DNA from: Pseudomonadales bacterium
GTDB taxonomy: Bacteria > Pseudomonadota > Gammaproteobacteria > Steroidobacterales > Steroidobacteraceae
NCBI GenBank assembly: GCA_020442965.1
Contig: JAGRJB010000452.1
Coordinates: forward strand, 1-7,683
Direction of reading: 5' to 3'
Length of the DNA: 7,683 nucleotides
In this document: one piece after another, positions 1 through 7,683 of the stretch
How the letters are laid out: every line of letters starts with the position of its first letter
Position numbering within the stretch: the stretch's first letter is position 1
Notes under the pieces: model-generated
Told to the model about the DNA's origin: nothing
Databases searched by the model: none
What the model saw: only the letters and a program-made list of their open reading frames with translations
Translations under genes and position numbers: made by a program

Positions 1-575
1 GCGAGTACTACGCGCTCGAGGGGCTATCGGCGCTCGTGACGACGATCGAGCAGATTCGCGCCTCGGTGAACCCGGAGCTCGAAATCGAAGGCATTTTACG
101 CACGATGTTCGATCCGCGTAACAATCTGGCGAACGAGGTGTCATCGCAGTTGATGACACACTTTGGCGACAAGGTCTTTCGCACCATCGTGCCACGCAAC
201 GTCCGGCTCGCCGAGGCGCCGTCGTTTGGCAAACCTGTGTTGTTGCACGATAGGGAATCGCGTGGCGCGCTCGCCTATCTTGCGCTCGCGGGCGAGATGA
301 TCCGTCGCGATGACGATTTGCGCGGGTCCGCGATGCAAGGGATCAACCAGCCGATCGGCGTACCCCCGCCGGTCTATGCGCCAAGCAGCGACGCGCCGAG
401 CACGGCGGACCCTGTTAGCGATTCGGCCGGGCAAAGCGCTGCCCAATCGACACCTGCACCTGACGAACAACAGTCGAGCGCACCAACGCCGCCAGAGCCA
501 GAGCCCGGTGACCGGCCGGAGGCTGCGGCGTCGGTAGCAGGCAGCGCGACGCCGTTTGGCTCGCATGGTCATTGA
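1..575 (+). CDS. parA: ParA/Soj chromosome-partition ATPase, 3' part (5' end outside window)
   Basis: Partial gene, open at the left edge; the frame begins at base 3 and the stop is TGA at 573-575. ParA is a deviant Walker-type ATPase that binds DNA nonspecifically and, stimulated by ParB bound to parS, moves replicated origins apart. The visible 190 residues match the C-terminal third of the chromosomal ParA/Soj family: they open with EYYALEGLSAL, continue with the GILRTMFDPRNNLANEV segment, then the IVPRNVRLAEAPSFGKPV segment, and close the conserved fold with SRGALAYLALAGEMIRR. The GTG at 36 is an internal valine codon, not a start, because the conserved sequence continues upstream of it. 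The Walker A and B motifs are outside the window. The odd feature is an 88-residue tail (309-572) after the conserved end, rich in Pro, Ser, Ala and acidic residues and probably disordered; typical chromosomal ParA proteins stop near the Arg-Arg. The end overlaps the next gene by 11 bases. Confidence 0.95.
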   Translation, partial: EYYALEGLSALVTTIEQIRASVNPELEIEGILRTMFDPRNNLANEVSSQLMTHFGDKVFRTIVPRNVRLAEAPSFGKPVLLHDRESRGALAYLALAGEMIRRDDDLRGSAMQGINQPIGVPPPVYAPSSDAPSTADPVSDSAGQSAAQSTPAPDEQQSSAPTPPEPEPGDRPEAAASVAGSATPFGSHGH

Positions 576-1344
576 ACCGAAGCTAGTCGAAGCGGGTGCC
601 ATTCGCCGCTGGAGTCGGCAAGCCTTGCAACTCCTGCGGCGCGGGTTCAGCGCTTGGGCCGCCATTACGATGCTGCTCTGTCTGTGGATGTTTCTTGGGC
701 AACGTATTCCAATACTCGATTCCACTCTCGCACTCACGGCATTTTTCGGGGGTATCGTGGTGGCGGCGCGCATCGATCGCGCGACCGGCGCTACATTTTC
801 CGATGTGCTGGCCGCGTTGCGCGAGCGCTGGCGGCCAATCATCGGATTCGCAGTCACCATTTCCTGCGTCGGTGCCCTGATCTGGATGTTGTTGCTGGCA
901 CGGCCGGGGGCACCGTGGTGGACACCGTTCTATTCGGATCGTCATGTCATCGATGTTCTCTCCAATGACTGGTTTCTGGCGTCGCGCCAGATATTCGTGT
1001 TCGCGGCCTATGCACTCGGTCTGAGCTACTTCGGTCTCAATATTCCCGGCGTCACGTCGTTTTTCCAGTTTCCCTTGACCGCAATCCTCGGATTGCCCTG
1101 GCGAGAAGCGCAACGCCTCTCGGCGGCCGGGCAGATCCGTAACCTCGCCATCATGCTGGGCATCGGCTTGCTGTTCGTGTTGCTGCCTGTGTTGATCGTT
1201 CTATTGTTGCCACCGCTCGTGCCGCTGCTCTACTGCTATCTGGCGGCCCTCTCCTACGTCGCGTTTCGTGACATATTCCTTGGCATCGCCGAAAACCAGA
1301 CCGCCGTTCCAGCGTCGGTCCGATCGATCCGGGTCGGTTCCTGA
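565..1344 (+). CDS. Multi-pass inner-membrane protein, BPSS1780-like family
   Basis: Predicted 259-residue membrane protein of unknown function. Hydrophobic stretches suggest five to six transmembrane segments, near residues 29-45, 51-69, 92-112, 143-163 and 193-236 (the last long enough for two). Two landmarks recall the BPSS1780-type membrane family as I remember it: an AARIDRATG turn followed by a Leu/Arg segment near residues 67-88, and a C-terminal block running from GLPWREAQRL through a long hydrophobic hairpin to FRDIF near residue 238. That family call is from pattern memory and is tentative; no catalytic motif is visible. I chose ATG 565, which overlaps the parA stop by 11 bases and suggests translational coupling to parA; a TTG at 556 would add three residues. 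No strong Shine-Dalgarno sequence precedes it. Its position between parA and the kinase gene suggests co-expression with the partition module, but sequence alone gives no role. Confidence 0.85.
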   Translation: MVIEPKLVEAGAIRRWSRQALQLLRRGFSAWAAITMLLCLWMFLGQRIPILDSTLALTAFFGGIVVAARIDRATGATFSDVLAALRERWRPIIGFAVTISCVGALIWMLLLARPGAPWWTPFYSDRHVIDVLSNDWFLASRQIFVFAAYALGLSYFGLNIPGVTSFFQFPLTAILGLPWREAQRLSAAGQIRNLAIMLGIGLLFVLLPVLIVLLLPPLVPLLYCYLAALSYVAFRDIFLGIAENQTAVPASVRSIRVGS

Positions 1345-1359
1345 ACTACAGCTGTGGCC

Positions 1360-1390
1360 CCGCGTGACGCGGCACACGGCCGCGAACGCG
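1360..1390. repeat. Two short GC-rich dyads in the spacer before the kinase gene
   Basis: The 67-base gap between the membrane protein and the kinase holds CCGCG-TGA-CGCGG at 1360-1372 and CGCG-AA-CGCG at 1381-1390. CACGGC also occurs twice, at 1375 and 1394. The first dyad could fold as a 5-bp hairpin but no run of T follows, so it is not a standard intrinsic terminator. It may be a regulator site, a weak attenuator, or chance in GC-rich DNA. Confidence 0.3.
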
Positions 1391-1411
1391 TCTCACGGCT
1401 AGTCTTTGCGG

Positions 1412-3301
1412 GTGAGCCCCGCAAGCATCATTCCCATTGATCCGCCGCCGCTGAGTGCCGCTCTCAAGCGTCGCATTCGATCGGCGCAGATCGCGTCGGT
1501 TTACGAGCGCATGGGCGTTTCGGCGACGCTGTCGATTGTCATCGCCTGCTTCTTCGCATGGTTGTTAGGCGACTTGTTCCCGCGCGACACGTTACATCAA
1601 TGGCTGGCCTCCATCGCAATCGTGAATCTGCTGCGGCTCGCGCTCTGGAACTGGTACCGGCGCGTCGGCCCCTCTGCCGAGGATTCAACTCGCTGGGTTG
1701 CATTGTTTGTCGGTGGCATCGCCGCTGCCGGGATCGCCTGGTCCACCGGTGTGTTGGTCTTATTGCCGCAGTCGCAGGGCTATCAAGTAGCGATGCTGTT
1801 AGTTACGCTGCTGTGCGTCAGTTCCGTCGCGGCTACTTCGCTCGCGATGCACTTTGTCTCTTATTGCACCTTCATGCTGATCATGTTGGTGCCAACCGCT
1901 ACCTGGCTGTCGTTGCAGCCCAGTGGCATCCGTTACGTAGCCGCTGGCATGTGGGCTGGCCTGGGCGTTCTGTTGGTGACGGGCTACTCCGCCTGGCGGA
2001 GTAGTTCGCGACTGCTCAAGACAGAGTTCGATCTGGCGCAGGCTCTGCTCACTGCTGCCGACGCCAGGACGGCTGCGGAGGATGCCAGTCGCGCCAAGTC
2101 GCGCTTTCTGGCGAACATGAGCCACGAGGTGCGCACGCCGTTGAACGGCGTGCTCGGCATGGCCGAGATCCTGGGCGGCAGTTCGCTCGATGCTGCGCAG
2201 CGACGACAGGTCGGCATGTTGCAGCAGTCGGCCCAACATCTGCTGGGAGTCGTCAACGATATCCTCGATCTTGCGAAAGTGGAGGCCGGCCGCATGCAGC
2301 TCGAGCAGGGTCCCTTGAATCTCGCGGCGATAGTGGGAAGTGCAGTCGATCTGTTTCGCGACGCGGCCGATCGCAAAGGCCTGCAGTTGAGCTGCTCACT
2401 GGCCGCGAACCTGCCAAAGGAAGTTCGCGGCGACGGGCAGCGCTTGCGCCAAGTGTTGGCGAACCTGATTTCCAACGCGGTCAAATGTACCGCGGCCGGT
2501 GTAGTTAGTGTCGAAGTGCGGCTCGACGACTCGACTGTCGCCGGGTATCGACTGCGCTTCACTGTGCAGGATACGGGTTGTGGCATCCCGTTCGCCGCAC
2601 AGGAGCATGTCTTCGGCGCGTTTGCGCAGTTGGTCGACGTCGCGCCGCGAGCAGGTGGCACCGGTTTGGGGCTCGCGATTGCACGTGAACTCGTCACCCT
2701 GATGGGCGGACAGATCGGCGTCGAGAGTACGCCGGGCGAAGGATCCATGTTCTGGTTTACCGCCACTTTCGATCGCTGCGCGCAGCAGTCGGACGGTAGC
2801 ACGGTCTTGCGCAGTGCGCGGCCGGGGCTCGCACCGCGCACCGGTGGCAAGATTCTCGTCGTCGAAGACAATGCGGTGAACCGGGCGGTTATCGAGGCGA
2901 TGCTGCAGCGCTTGCAGCACGAGGTTTCGCTCGCTCATGACGCCGAAGCCGCACTAGTGATGCTGGAGCGAGACTCCTACGACGTGGTGCTGATGGACTG
3001 CCGCTTGCCGGGAATGGACGGATTTGAGGCGACTCGTCTGCTGCGCCGCCGTGGAATGCTGAGTCGTTCGGGCGGCGCACTGCCCGTCATTGCGTTGACC
3101 GCCAATGCTTTCGCCGAAGATCGACGTCGGGCAGCCGACGCCGGCATGGACGACTTCCTGTCGAAGCCCATTCAGCTCGATACGCTCGATGCCGCAGTCG
3201 GGCATTGGCTGGCCGCGCCCCGCTGCGGTGATCTCGAATCCGAGGCGGATCGAATTCGCTATGATTCGACGCATGAGTCAAAAACGGCCGAGTCTGGGTA
3301 A
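1412..3301 (+). CDS. Membrane-bound hybrid sensor histidine kinase (HisKA-HATPase-REC)
   Basis: Hybrid two-component kinase of about 629 residues. Numbering from GTG 1412, the N-terminal part has about six hydrophobic segments (roughly 36-56, 63-82, 95-118, 125-146, 148-168, 174-194) with very short loops, so the sensor is probably the membrane bundle itself rather than a periplasmic domain. A linker helix leads to HisKA with the H-box FLANMSHEVRTPLNG (phospho-accepting His238). The HATPase domain shows the N-box NLISNAVKCT (Asn355), G1 DTGCGIP (Asp387) and G2 GGTGLGL (415-421). A receiver follows, with Glu485-Asp486, phospho-acceptor Asp529 in LMDCRLPGMDG, Thr563 and Lys585. There is no HPt or output domain, so phosphate must pass to a separate HPt or regulator. 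All catalytic residues are present. The start is uncertain: TTG 1406 is in frame, and ATG 1511 would still keep all membrane segments; none has a clear ribosome-binding site. The 3' end overlaps parB by 29 bases. The signal and target are unknown. Confidence 0.93.
   Translation: MSPASIIPIDPPPLSAALKRRIRSAQIASVYERMGVSATLSIVIACFFAWLLGDLFPRDTLHQWLASIAIVNLLRLALWNWYRRVGPSAEDSTRWVALFVGGIAAAGIAWSTGVLVLLPQSQGYQVAMLLVTLLCVSSVAATSLAMHFVSYCTFMLIMLVPTATWLSLQPSGIRYVAAGMWAGLGVLLVTGYSAWRSSSRLLKTEFDLAQALLTAADARTAAEDASRAKSRFLANMSHEVRTPLNGVLGMAEILGGSSLDAAQRRQVGMLQQSAQHLLGVVNDILDLAKVEAGRMQLEQGPLNLAAIVGSAVDLFRDAADRKGLQLSCSLAANLPKEVRGDGQRLRQVLANLISNAVKCTAAGVVSVEVRLDDSTVAGYRLRFTVQDTGCGIPFAAQEHVFGAFAQLVDVAPRAGGTGLGLAIARELVTLMGGQIGVESTPGEGSMFWFTATFDRCAQQSDGSTVLRSARPGLAPRTGGKILVVEDNAVNRAVIEAMLQRLQHEVSLAHDAEAALVMLERDSYDVVLMDCRLPGMDGFEATRLLRRRGMLSRSGGALPVIALTANAFAEDRRRAADAGMDDFLSKPIQLDTLDAAVGHWLAAPRCGDLESEADRIRYDSTHESKTAESG
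3260..3273 (+). promoter_or_regulatory. Possible -10 element placing a leaderless start at parB ATG 3273
   Basis: TATGAT at 3260-3265 matches the sigma70 -10 consensus at five of six positions. It lies seven bases before the ATG at 3273, so a transcript from it would begin at or next to that start codon. No convincing -35 hexamer or extended -10 is seen upstream. This is a suggestion only; parB may simply be read from upstream promoters. Confidence 0.25.
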
Positions 3302-4214
3302 AGGACTGGAAGCGCTGCTCGGGCAGATGACGCCGCGGCCAGTCCCGCACGGATCTCCCGGCGCGGCACAAACGATGGACGCGACCACTCAGCAGTCGGC
3401 AATGCGCGGCGACGAGCTCGCCAAGCTTCCATTGGATCTGTTGCAACGCGGTAAATACCAACCGCGAATCGATATGCGCCAGGAGACACTCGAGGAGCTC
3501 GCCAGCTCCATTCGTGCGCAGGGTGTCGTTCAGCCGATCGTCGTGCGGCCGCTGGGTACACCAGCGAGTGGCGAGTCCCAGCGATACGAAATCATTGCCG
3601 GCGAGCGACGCTGGCGCGCGGCGCAACTCGCCAATCTCAGCGAGATTCCAGCTGTCGTGCGACGCGTGCCCGATGAGGCCGCGATCGCGATGGCCTTGAT
3701 CGAGAATATCCAGCGTGAGGACCTCAATCCGCTCGAAGAAGCGCGTGCACTCGATCGATTGATCTCCGAGTTCGGCATCACGCATCAACAGGCCGCCGAT
3801 GCGGTTGGACGCTCGCGGGCCGCGGTCAGCAACCTGCTGCGTCTGCTTGAGCTGGCACCAGAGGTCGCCGCGCATGTCGAAAAGCGCGAACTGGAGATGG
3901 GGCATGCGCGGGCGTTGTTAGGCTTGAGTGGGCGTCGCCAGCAAGTCGAGGTGGCGGCATTGGTCGCGCGCAAGAGTCTGTCGGTCCGTGAGACCGAAGC
4001 GCTAGTGCGGCGCATGCAACAACCGCCCGCGTCGCGAAAGGACGCCGACGGATCCCCCGGGCGCGATCCGAACGTTCGCAAGCTCGAGGAAGACCTGGCC
4101 GAAAAGCTTGGCGCCAAGGTCGCCATTCAGCACGGTGCTGGCGGCAAGGGTAAGCTGGTTGTCAATTACAATTCGCTCGACGAACTCGATGGAATCCTCG
4201 CCCATTTCAATTGA
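3273..4214 (+). CDS. parB: ParB/Spo0J chromosome-partition CTPase and parS-binding protein
   Basis: ParB binds parS near the origin, uses CTP to clamp and slide on DNA, and stimulates ParA. From ATG 3273 the protein has 313 residues, a normal length. It starts MSQKRPSLGKGLEALLG, the usual N-terminal motif that contacts ParA. The ParB/Srx-like domain follows (about 52-150) with the YQPR segment, the GERRWRA nucleotide-binding motif (110-116) and the ENIQREDLNPLEEA block (144-157). A helix-turn-helix for parS lies near 169-190 (GITHQQAADAVGRSRAAVSNLL). A linker leads to the C-terminal dimerisation domain from about 266, with KLEEDLAEKLGAKV and ending near LDGILAHFN. An in-frame ATG at 3261 would add MIRR; I prefer 3273 because the conserved family start is there. 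A GAGG at 3242-3245 is rather far from both. The 5' end overlaps the kinase gene, whereas in most bacteria parB directly follows parA. No good parS site was seen in this window. Confidence 0.96.
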   Translation: MSQKRPSLGKGLEALLGQMTPRPVPHGSPGAAQTMDATTQQSAMRGDELAKLPLDLLQRGKYQPRIDMRQETLEELASSIRAQGVVQPIVVRPLGTPASGESQRYEIIAGERRWRAAQLANLSEIPAVVRRVPDEAAIAMALIENIQREDLNPLEEARALDRLISEFGITHQQAADAVGRSRAAVSNLLRLLELAPEVAAHVEKRELEMGHARALLGLSGRRQQVEVAALVARKSLSVRETEALVRRMQQPPASRKDADGSPGRDPNVRKLEEDLAEKLGAKVAIQHGAGGKGKLVVNYNSLDELDGILAHFN

Positions 4215-4218
4215 TTGG

Positions 4219-4254
4219 GCCGCACGCGGCGCTCGCGTTTGCTGCGCTGCAGCG
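4219..4254. repeat. Inverted repeats just after parB and before the atp promoter
   Basis: GCCGC-AC-GCGGC at 4219-4230 lies five bases after the parB stop, and a perfect 10-base palindrome, CGCTGCAGCG, lies at 4245-4254, two bases before the proposed -35 of the atp promoter. The first could form a small 4-bp hairpin but lacks a following T-run, so it is a poor terminator. The palindrome is well placed for a regulator site, but chance occurrence is possible. Confidence 0.3.
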
Positions 4255-4256
4255 TC

Positions 4257-4285
4257 TTGATCGCCGCAACACTGTCCCGTATACT
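4257..4285 (+). promoter_or_regulatory. Likely sigma70-type promoter of the atp operon
   Basis: TTGATC at 4257-4262 (four of six to TTGACA), a 17-base spacer, then TATACT at 4280-4285 (five of six to TATAAT). This is the best promoter-like pair I see in the window, and it lies in the 193-base gap between parB and atpI, where the atp operon promoter is expected. Transcription would begin near 4292, giving a leader of about 115 bases before the atpI start. Apart from this pair and the repeats at 4219-4254, I see nothing definite in the gap. Confidence 0.7.
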
Positions 4286-4407
4286 GCCGCGCCTTTGTTG
4301 GCAGGCCACCAGGTAGAGTCGCTCGCCCGACTGTCAGGCAAGAAGCAAGCGGCTTTTGGCGCGCTCGCGAAACAGAACAGCAGCACGGGAGAACGAACGG
4401 AATTGGA

Positions 4408-6005
<1,598 letters not shown>

Positions 6006-6051
6006 TTGCAGCTGCGTATCAGGCACAAGTTAGTTTAGCGGGAGACGGTTC

Positions 6052-6531
6052 ATGACGATCAACGCCACATTCATCGGCCAGATCCTCGTATTCCTGATCC
6101 TGCTCTGGTTCATTGCCCGATTCATTACGCCGGCGCTGTCGCAGGCGCTCAATGAACGGCAGAAGAAAATTGCCGACGGGCTCGCGGCCGCCGAGAGGGG
6201 CCAGAAGGATCTCGCCGACGCGCAGTCACGCGCTGACGGCGTCATCAAAGAGGCACGCGACCGCGCGAACCAGATCATCGATCAGGCCAATCGACGCTCG
6301 AACGAGATCGTCGACGCCGCCAAGGGCACGGCGCAACATGAAAGCGAGCGCATCGTCACCGCGGCGCGCGGCGAAGCTGCGACCGAAGCGGCGCGCGCGC
6401 GCGATGCGTTGCGTCGCGAGGTAGGTAGTCTGGTTGCAGCAGGCGCCGCGCGCTTGCTCGAGCGCGAAGTCGACGCCAAGGCGCACGCTGACTTGCTGGA
6501 CAAGCTGGCCAGCGAGATCGGGCGCAGCTGA
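6052..6531 (+). CDS. atpF: F1Fo ATP synthase subunit b
   Basis: Peripheral-stalk subunit, 159 residues (E. coli 156), which dimerises and joins subunit a to delta and alpha as a stator. It has one N-terminal membrane helix (about 4-26) starting [14 protein letters not shown], then a hinge with Pro27. The conserved [19 protein letters not shown] segment follows with Arg36 at the same position as in E. coli. The rest is a long charged helix forming the right-handed coiled coil, including [17 protein letters not shown] (75-91), and the C-terminal [14 protein letters not shown] delta-binding part. Only one b gene is seen, so a homodimer is likely. GGGAG at 6040-6044 sits seven bases before the ATG. 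The TGA stop shares one base with the atpH start (TGATG), indicating coupled translation. Confidence 0.97.
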   Translation: MTINATFIGQILVFLILLWFIARFITPALSQALNERQKKIADGLAAAERGQKDLADAQSRADGVIKEARDRANQIIDQANRRSNEIVDAAKGTAQHESERIVTAARGEAATEAARARDALRREVGSLVAAGAARLLEREVDAKAHADLLDKLASEIGRS

Positions 6532-7082
6532 TGGCCGAAGCAGCCACCGCCGCCCGGCCGTACGCGCGTGCCGCATTCGAGTACGCGCTCGCAGGCAAGG
6601 TGTTAGGAGCTTGGAGCAGCTTTCTGCAGAGTGCCAGGCTGGCCGTGCTCGACGAGCGGGTCGCGCCATTGATAGGCAATCCGCATGTCGCGATGCGCGA
6701 ACTGGTCGAGCTGATTGGTGCGGTTTCGCTTGCGGCACCGGCAGCGGCCGCCGTCGGTGAGCACGGCGGCAATTTTCTCCAGTTGCTGGCCGCGAACGGG
6801 CGGCTGCGTTTGTTGCCACAGATCGCCGAGCAGTTCGAGTTGTTACGTGCCGAGCAGGAGAACACGGTCGATGTCGAGCTGGTCTCGGCCGTGCCGCTTT
6901 CGGTTGAGCAGCAGCAGAGGTTTACAGCTGCGCTGACCAAGCGTCTGGCGCGCACGGTCCGGTTGCACCTGTCCGTCGATCCGTCGTTGCTCGGCGGCGC
7001 AGTGGTGCGTGCGGGCGATCTTGTGATCGACGGTTCGTTGCGGGGTCGCGTCGCGCGGCTAAGCTCCGCCATTGCGCGCTGA
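6531..7082 (+). CDS. atpH: F1Fo ATP synthase subunit delta
   Basis: Peripheral-stalk cap protein that ties the b dimer to the top of the F1 head; 183 residues (E. coli 177). The N-terminal helical domain opens with the family signature RPYARAAFEYA (9-19). The less conserved middle is helical, with NFLQLLAANGRLRLLPQI (81-98). The C-terminal domain ends in the delta/OSCP signature: VDPSLLGGAVVRAGDLVIDG (149-168) then SLRGRVARL. The ATG at 6531 overlaps the atpF stop by one base, so translation is probably coupled. Many alanine codons are used, as in its neighbours. It is followed by an 89-base gap to atpA, longer than in E. coli, with two possible stem-loops. Confidence 0.97.
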   Translation: MAEAATAARPYARAAFEYALAGKVLGAWSSFLQSARLAVLDERVAPLIGNPHVAMRELVELIGAVSLAAPAAAAVGEHGGNFLQLLAANGRLRLLPQIAEQFELLRAEQENTVDVELVSAVPLSVEQQQRFTAALTKRLARTVRLHLSVDPSLLGGAVVRAGDLVIDGSLRGRVARLSSAIAR

Positions 7083-7103
7083 GCCCAGTTTGGATTTGCC
7101 ACA

Positions 7104-7155
7104 GCGAGCGTAGCTCGCGGACTTGTTAATCAGCGCGGTGCGTCGTGCGCAGCGC
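7104..7155 (+). repeat. Two tandem stem-loops in the atpH-atpA spacer
   Basis: The first stem is perfect: GCGAGC at 7104-7109, a GTA loop, and GCTCGC at 7113-7118. The second uses GCGC 7133-7136 with GCGC 7152-7155 and TGCG 7139-7142 with CGCA 7148-7151, a two-base bulge on the left side and a five-base loop. The second ends one base before the atpA ribosome-binding site (AAAGGA, 7157-7162). There is no T-run, so termination is unlikely; mRNA processing, stability or control of atpA initiation are possible roles. Folding was judged by eye. Confidence 0.45.
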
Positions 7156-7171
7156 CAAAGGACCTGAAGCC

Positions 7172-7683
7172 ATGTCAGTGAAAGCGTCGGAAATTTCGGA
7201 TCTCATCAAGCAGCGAATCGACAAATTCGCCAACGCCAATGAGGCGCGCAACGTCGGTACAGTGGTGTCCGTTATGGATGGCATTACGCGCATCCATGGG
7301 CTTGCCGATGCGCGCTACGGCGAGATGCTCGAATTTCCAGGCAATCTGTTCGGGTTGGCGCTGAACCTCGAGCAGGACTCCGTCGGCGCCGTGGTGCTCG
7401 GCGACTACAAGGGCATCAGCGAAGGCGATACCGTCAAGACGACCGGTCGAATTCTAGAGGTACCAGTCGGACCCGAATTGTTAGGGCGAGTCGTGAACGC
7501 ACTGGGTGAGCCGATCGACGGCAAGGGCCCGATCAAGGCAACCCGCACCGCTCCTATCGAGCGCGTAGCGCCGGGCGTCATTTACCGCAAGTCGGTCAGC
7601 CAGCCGGTGCAGACGGGCTACAAAGCGGTGGATTCAATGGTTCCGGTCGGACGTGGTCAGCGCGAGCTGATCATCGGCGATCG
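7172..7683 (+). CDS. atpA: F1Fo ATP synthase subunit alpha, 5' part (runs off the window)
   Basis: The first 170 codons plus two bases of the alpha subunit (about 513 residues in E. coli), cut by the right edge. Alpha alternates with beta in the F1 hexamer and binds nucleotide at noncatalytic sites. The start [19 protein letters not shown] matches the family N-terminus that contacts delta. The beta-barrel domain follows, with [19 protein letters not shown] (29-47) and [12 protein letters not shown]. Next come [20 protein letters not shown] and [10 protein letters not shown], then [20 protein letters not shown] and RELIIGD. The window stops at the first residues of the GDRQTGKT-type Walker A loop. 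AAAGGA at 7157-7162 is the ribosome-binding site for ATG 7172. The reading frame is intact throughout the visible part. Confidence 0.98.
   Translation, partial: MSVKASEISDLIKQRIDKFANANEARNVGTVVSVMDGITRIHGLADARYGEMLEFPGNLFGLALNLEQDSVGAVVLGDYKGISEGDTVKTTGRILEVPVGPELLGRVVNALGEPIDGKGPIKATRTAPIERVAPGVIYRKSVSQPVQTGYKAVDSMVPVGRGQRELIIGD

Noticed and set aside
36..38. GTG at 36 as the start of a short separate gene
   Set aside because: Conserved ParA sequence continues in frame upstream to the window edge, so this is an internal valine codon.
141..860. Minus-strand open frame of 239 codons spanning parA and the membrane protein
   Set aside because: Arg-rich composition typical of antisense shadows, covering two genes with better support.
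2677..2692. CACGTGAA core like a parS site inside the kinase gene
   Set aside because: Only about 10 of 16 positions match the parS consensus and the flanks are not palindromic. The bases encode the ordinary IARELV part of the ATPase G2 region, so this is likely chance.
1984..2871. Long open frame on the minus strand opposite the kinase (295 codons)
   Set aside because: It lies wholly opposite a well-supported kinase gene, gives a Ser/Arg/Ala-rich sequence with no recognisable motif, and is expected as a shadow in GC-rich DNA.
3087..3905. Minus-strand open frame of 272 codons opposite parB
   Set aside because: Antisense to conserved parB and the kinase end, with no family resemblance or ribosome-binding site; a shadow frame.
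4219..4230. Intrinsic terminator after parB
   Set aside because: The hairpin is short and no T-run follows, so read-through into the atp operon cannot be excluded but a terminator is not supported.

Overview
The window looks like a chromosomal housekeeping region from a moderately GC-rich proteobacterium, most likely a gammaproteobacterium. It carries the end of the chromosome-partition module (parA ... parB) followed directly by the start of the F1Fo ATP synthase operon (atpI-B-E-F-H-A). That par-to-atp order is the usual arrangement near the replication origin in gammaproteobacteria. The proton-type c subunit, the 272-residue a subunit and the b subunit also read like gammaproteobacterial proteins. 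I cannot name the genus from the sequence alone.

Layout, all on the + strand. (1) 1-575: the 3' part of parA, cut by the window edge, ending in a long Pro/Ser/Ala-rich tail. (2) 565-1344: a multi-pass membrane protein whose start overlaps the parA stop, resembling the BPSS1780-type membrane family. (3) 1412-3301: a membrane-bound hybrid sensor histidine kinase with about six transmembrane segments, HisKA, HATPase and receiver domains. (4) 3273-4214: parB, whose 5' end lies inside the kinase gene. (5) A 193-base spacer with a good sigma70-type promoter at 4257-4285. (6) 4408 to the right edge: atpI, atpB, atpE, atpF, atpH and the first third of atpA, which is cut just as its Walker A motif begins.

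ParA and ParB form the ATPase/CTPase pair that segregates the origin region. The atp genes encode the Fo membrane sector (a, c, b), the delta stalk subunit, the alpha catalytic-head subunit and the AtpI accessory factor. The sequence shows no mobile element, CRISPR array, tRNA, rRNA or clear intrinsic terminator. All genes are packed closely and read the same way.

The unusual part is the par module. parA and parB are normally adjacent, but here a membrane protein and a hybrid histidine kinase lie between them with overlapping ends, and ParA has an extra disordered-looking tail. This suggests, without proving it, that membrane signalling is coupled to chromosome segregation. Secondary points of interest are two stem-loops in the atpH-atpA spacer, an AT-rich translation-initiation region before atpE, a Gln in place of the usual Glu in AtpI, and a possible leaderless start for parB.
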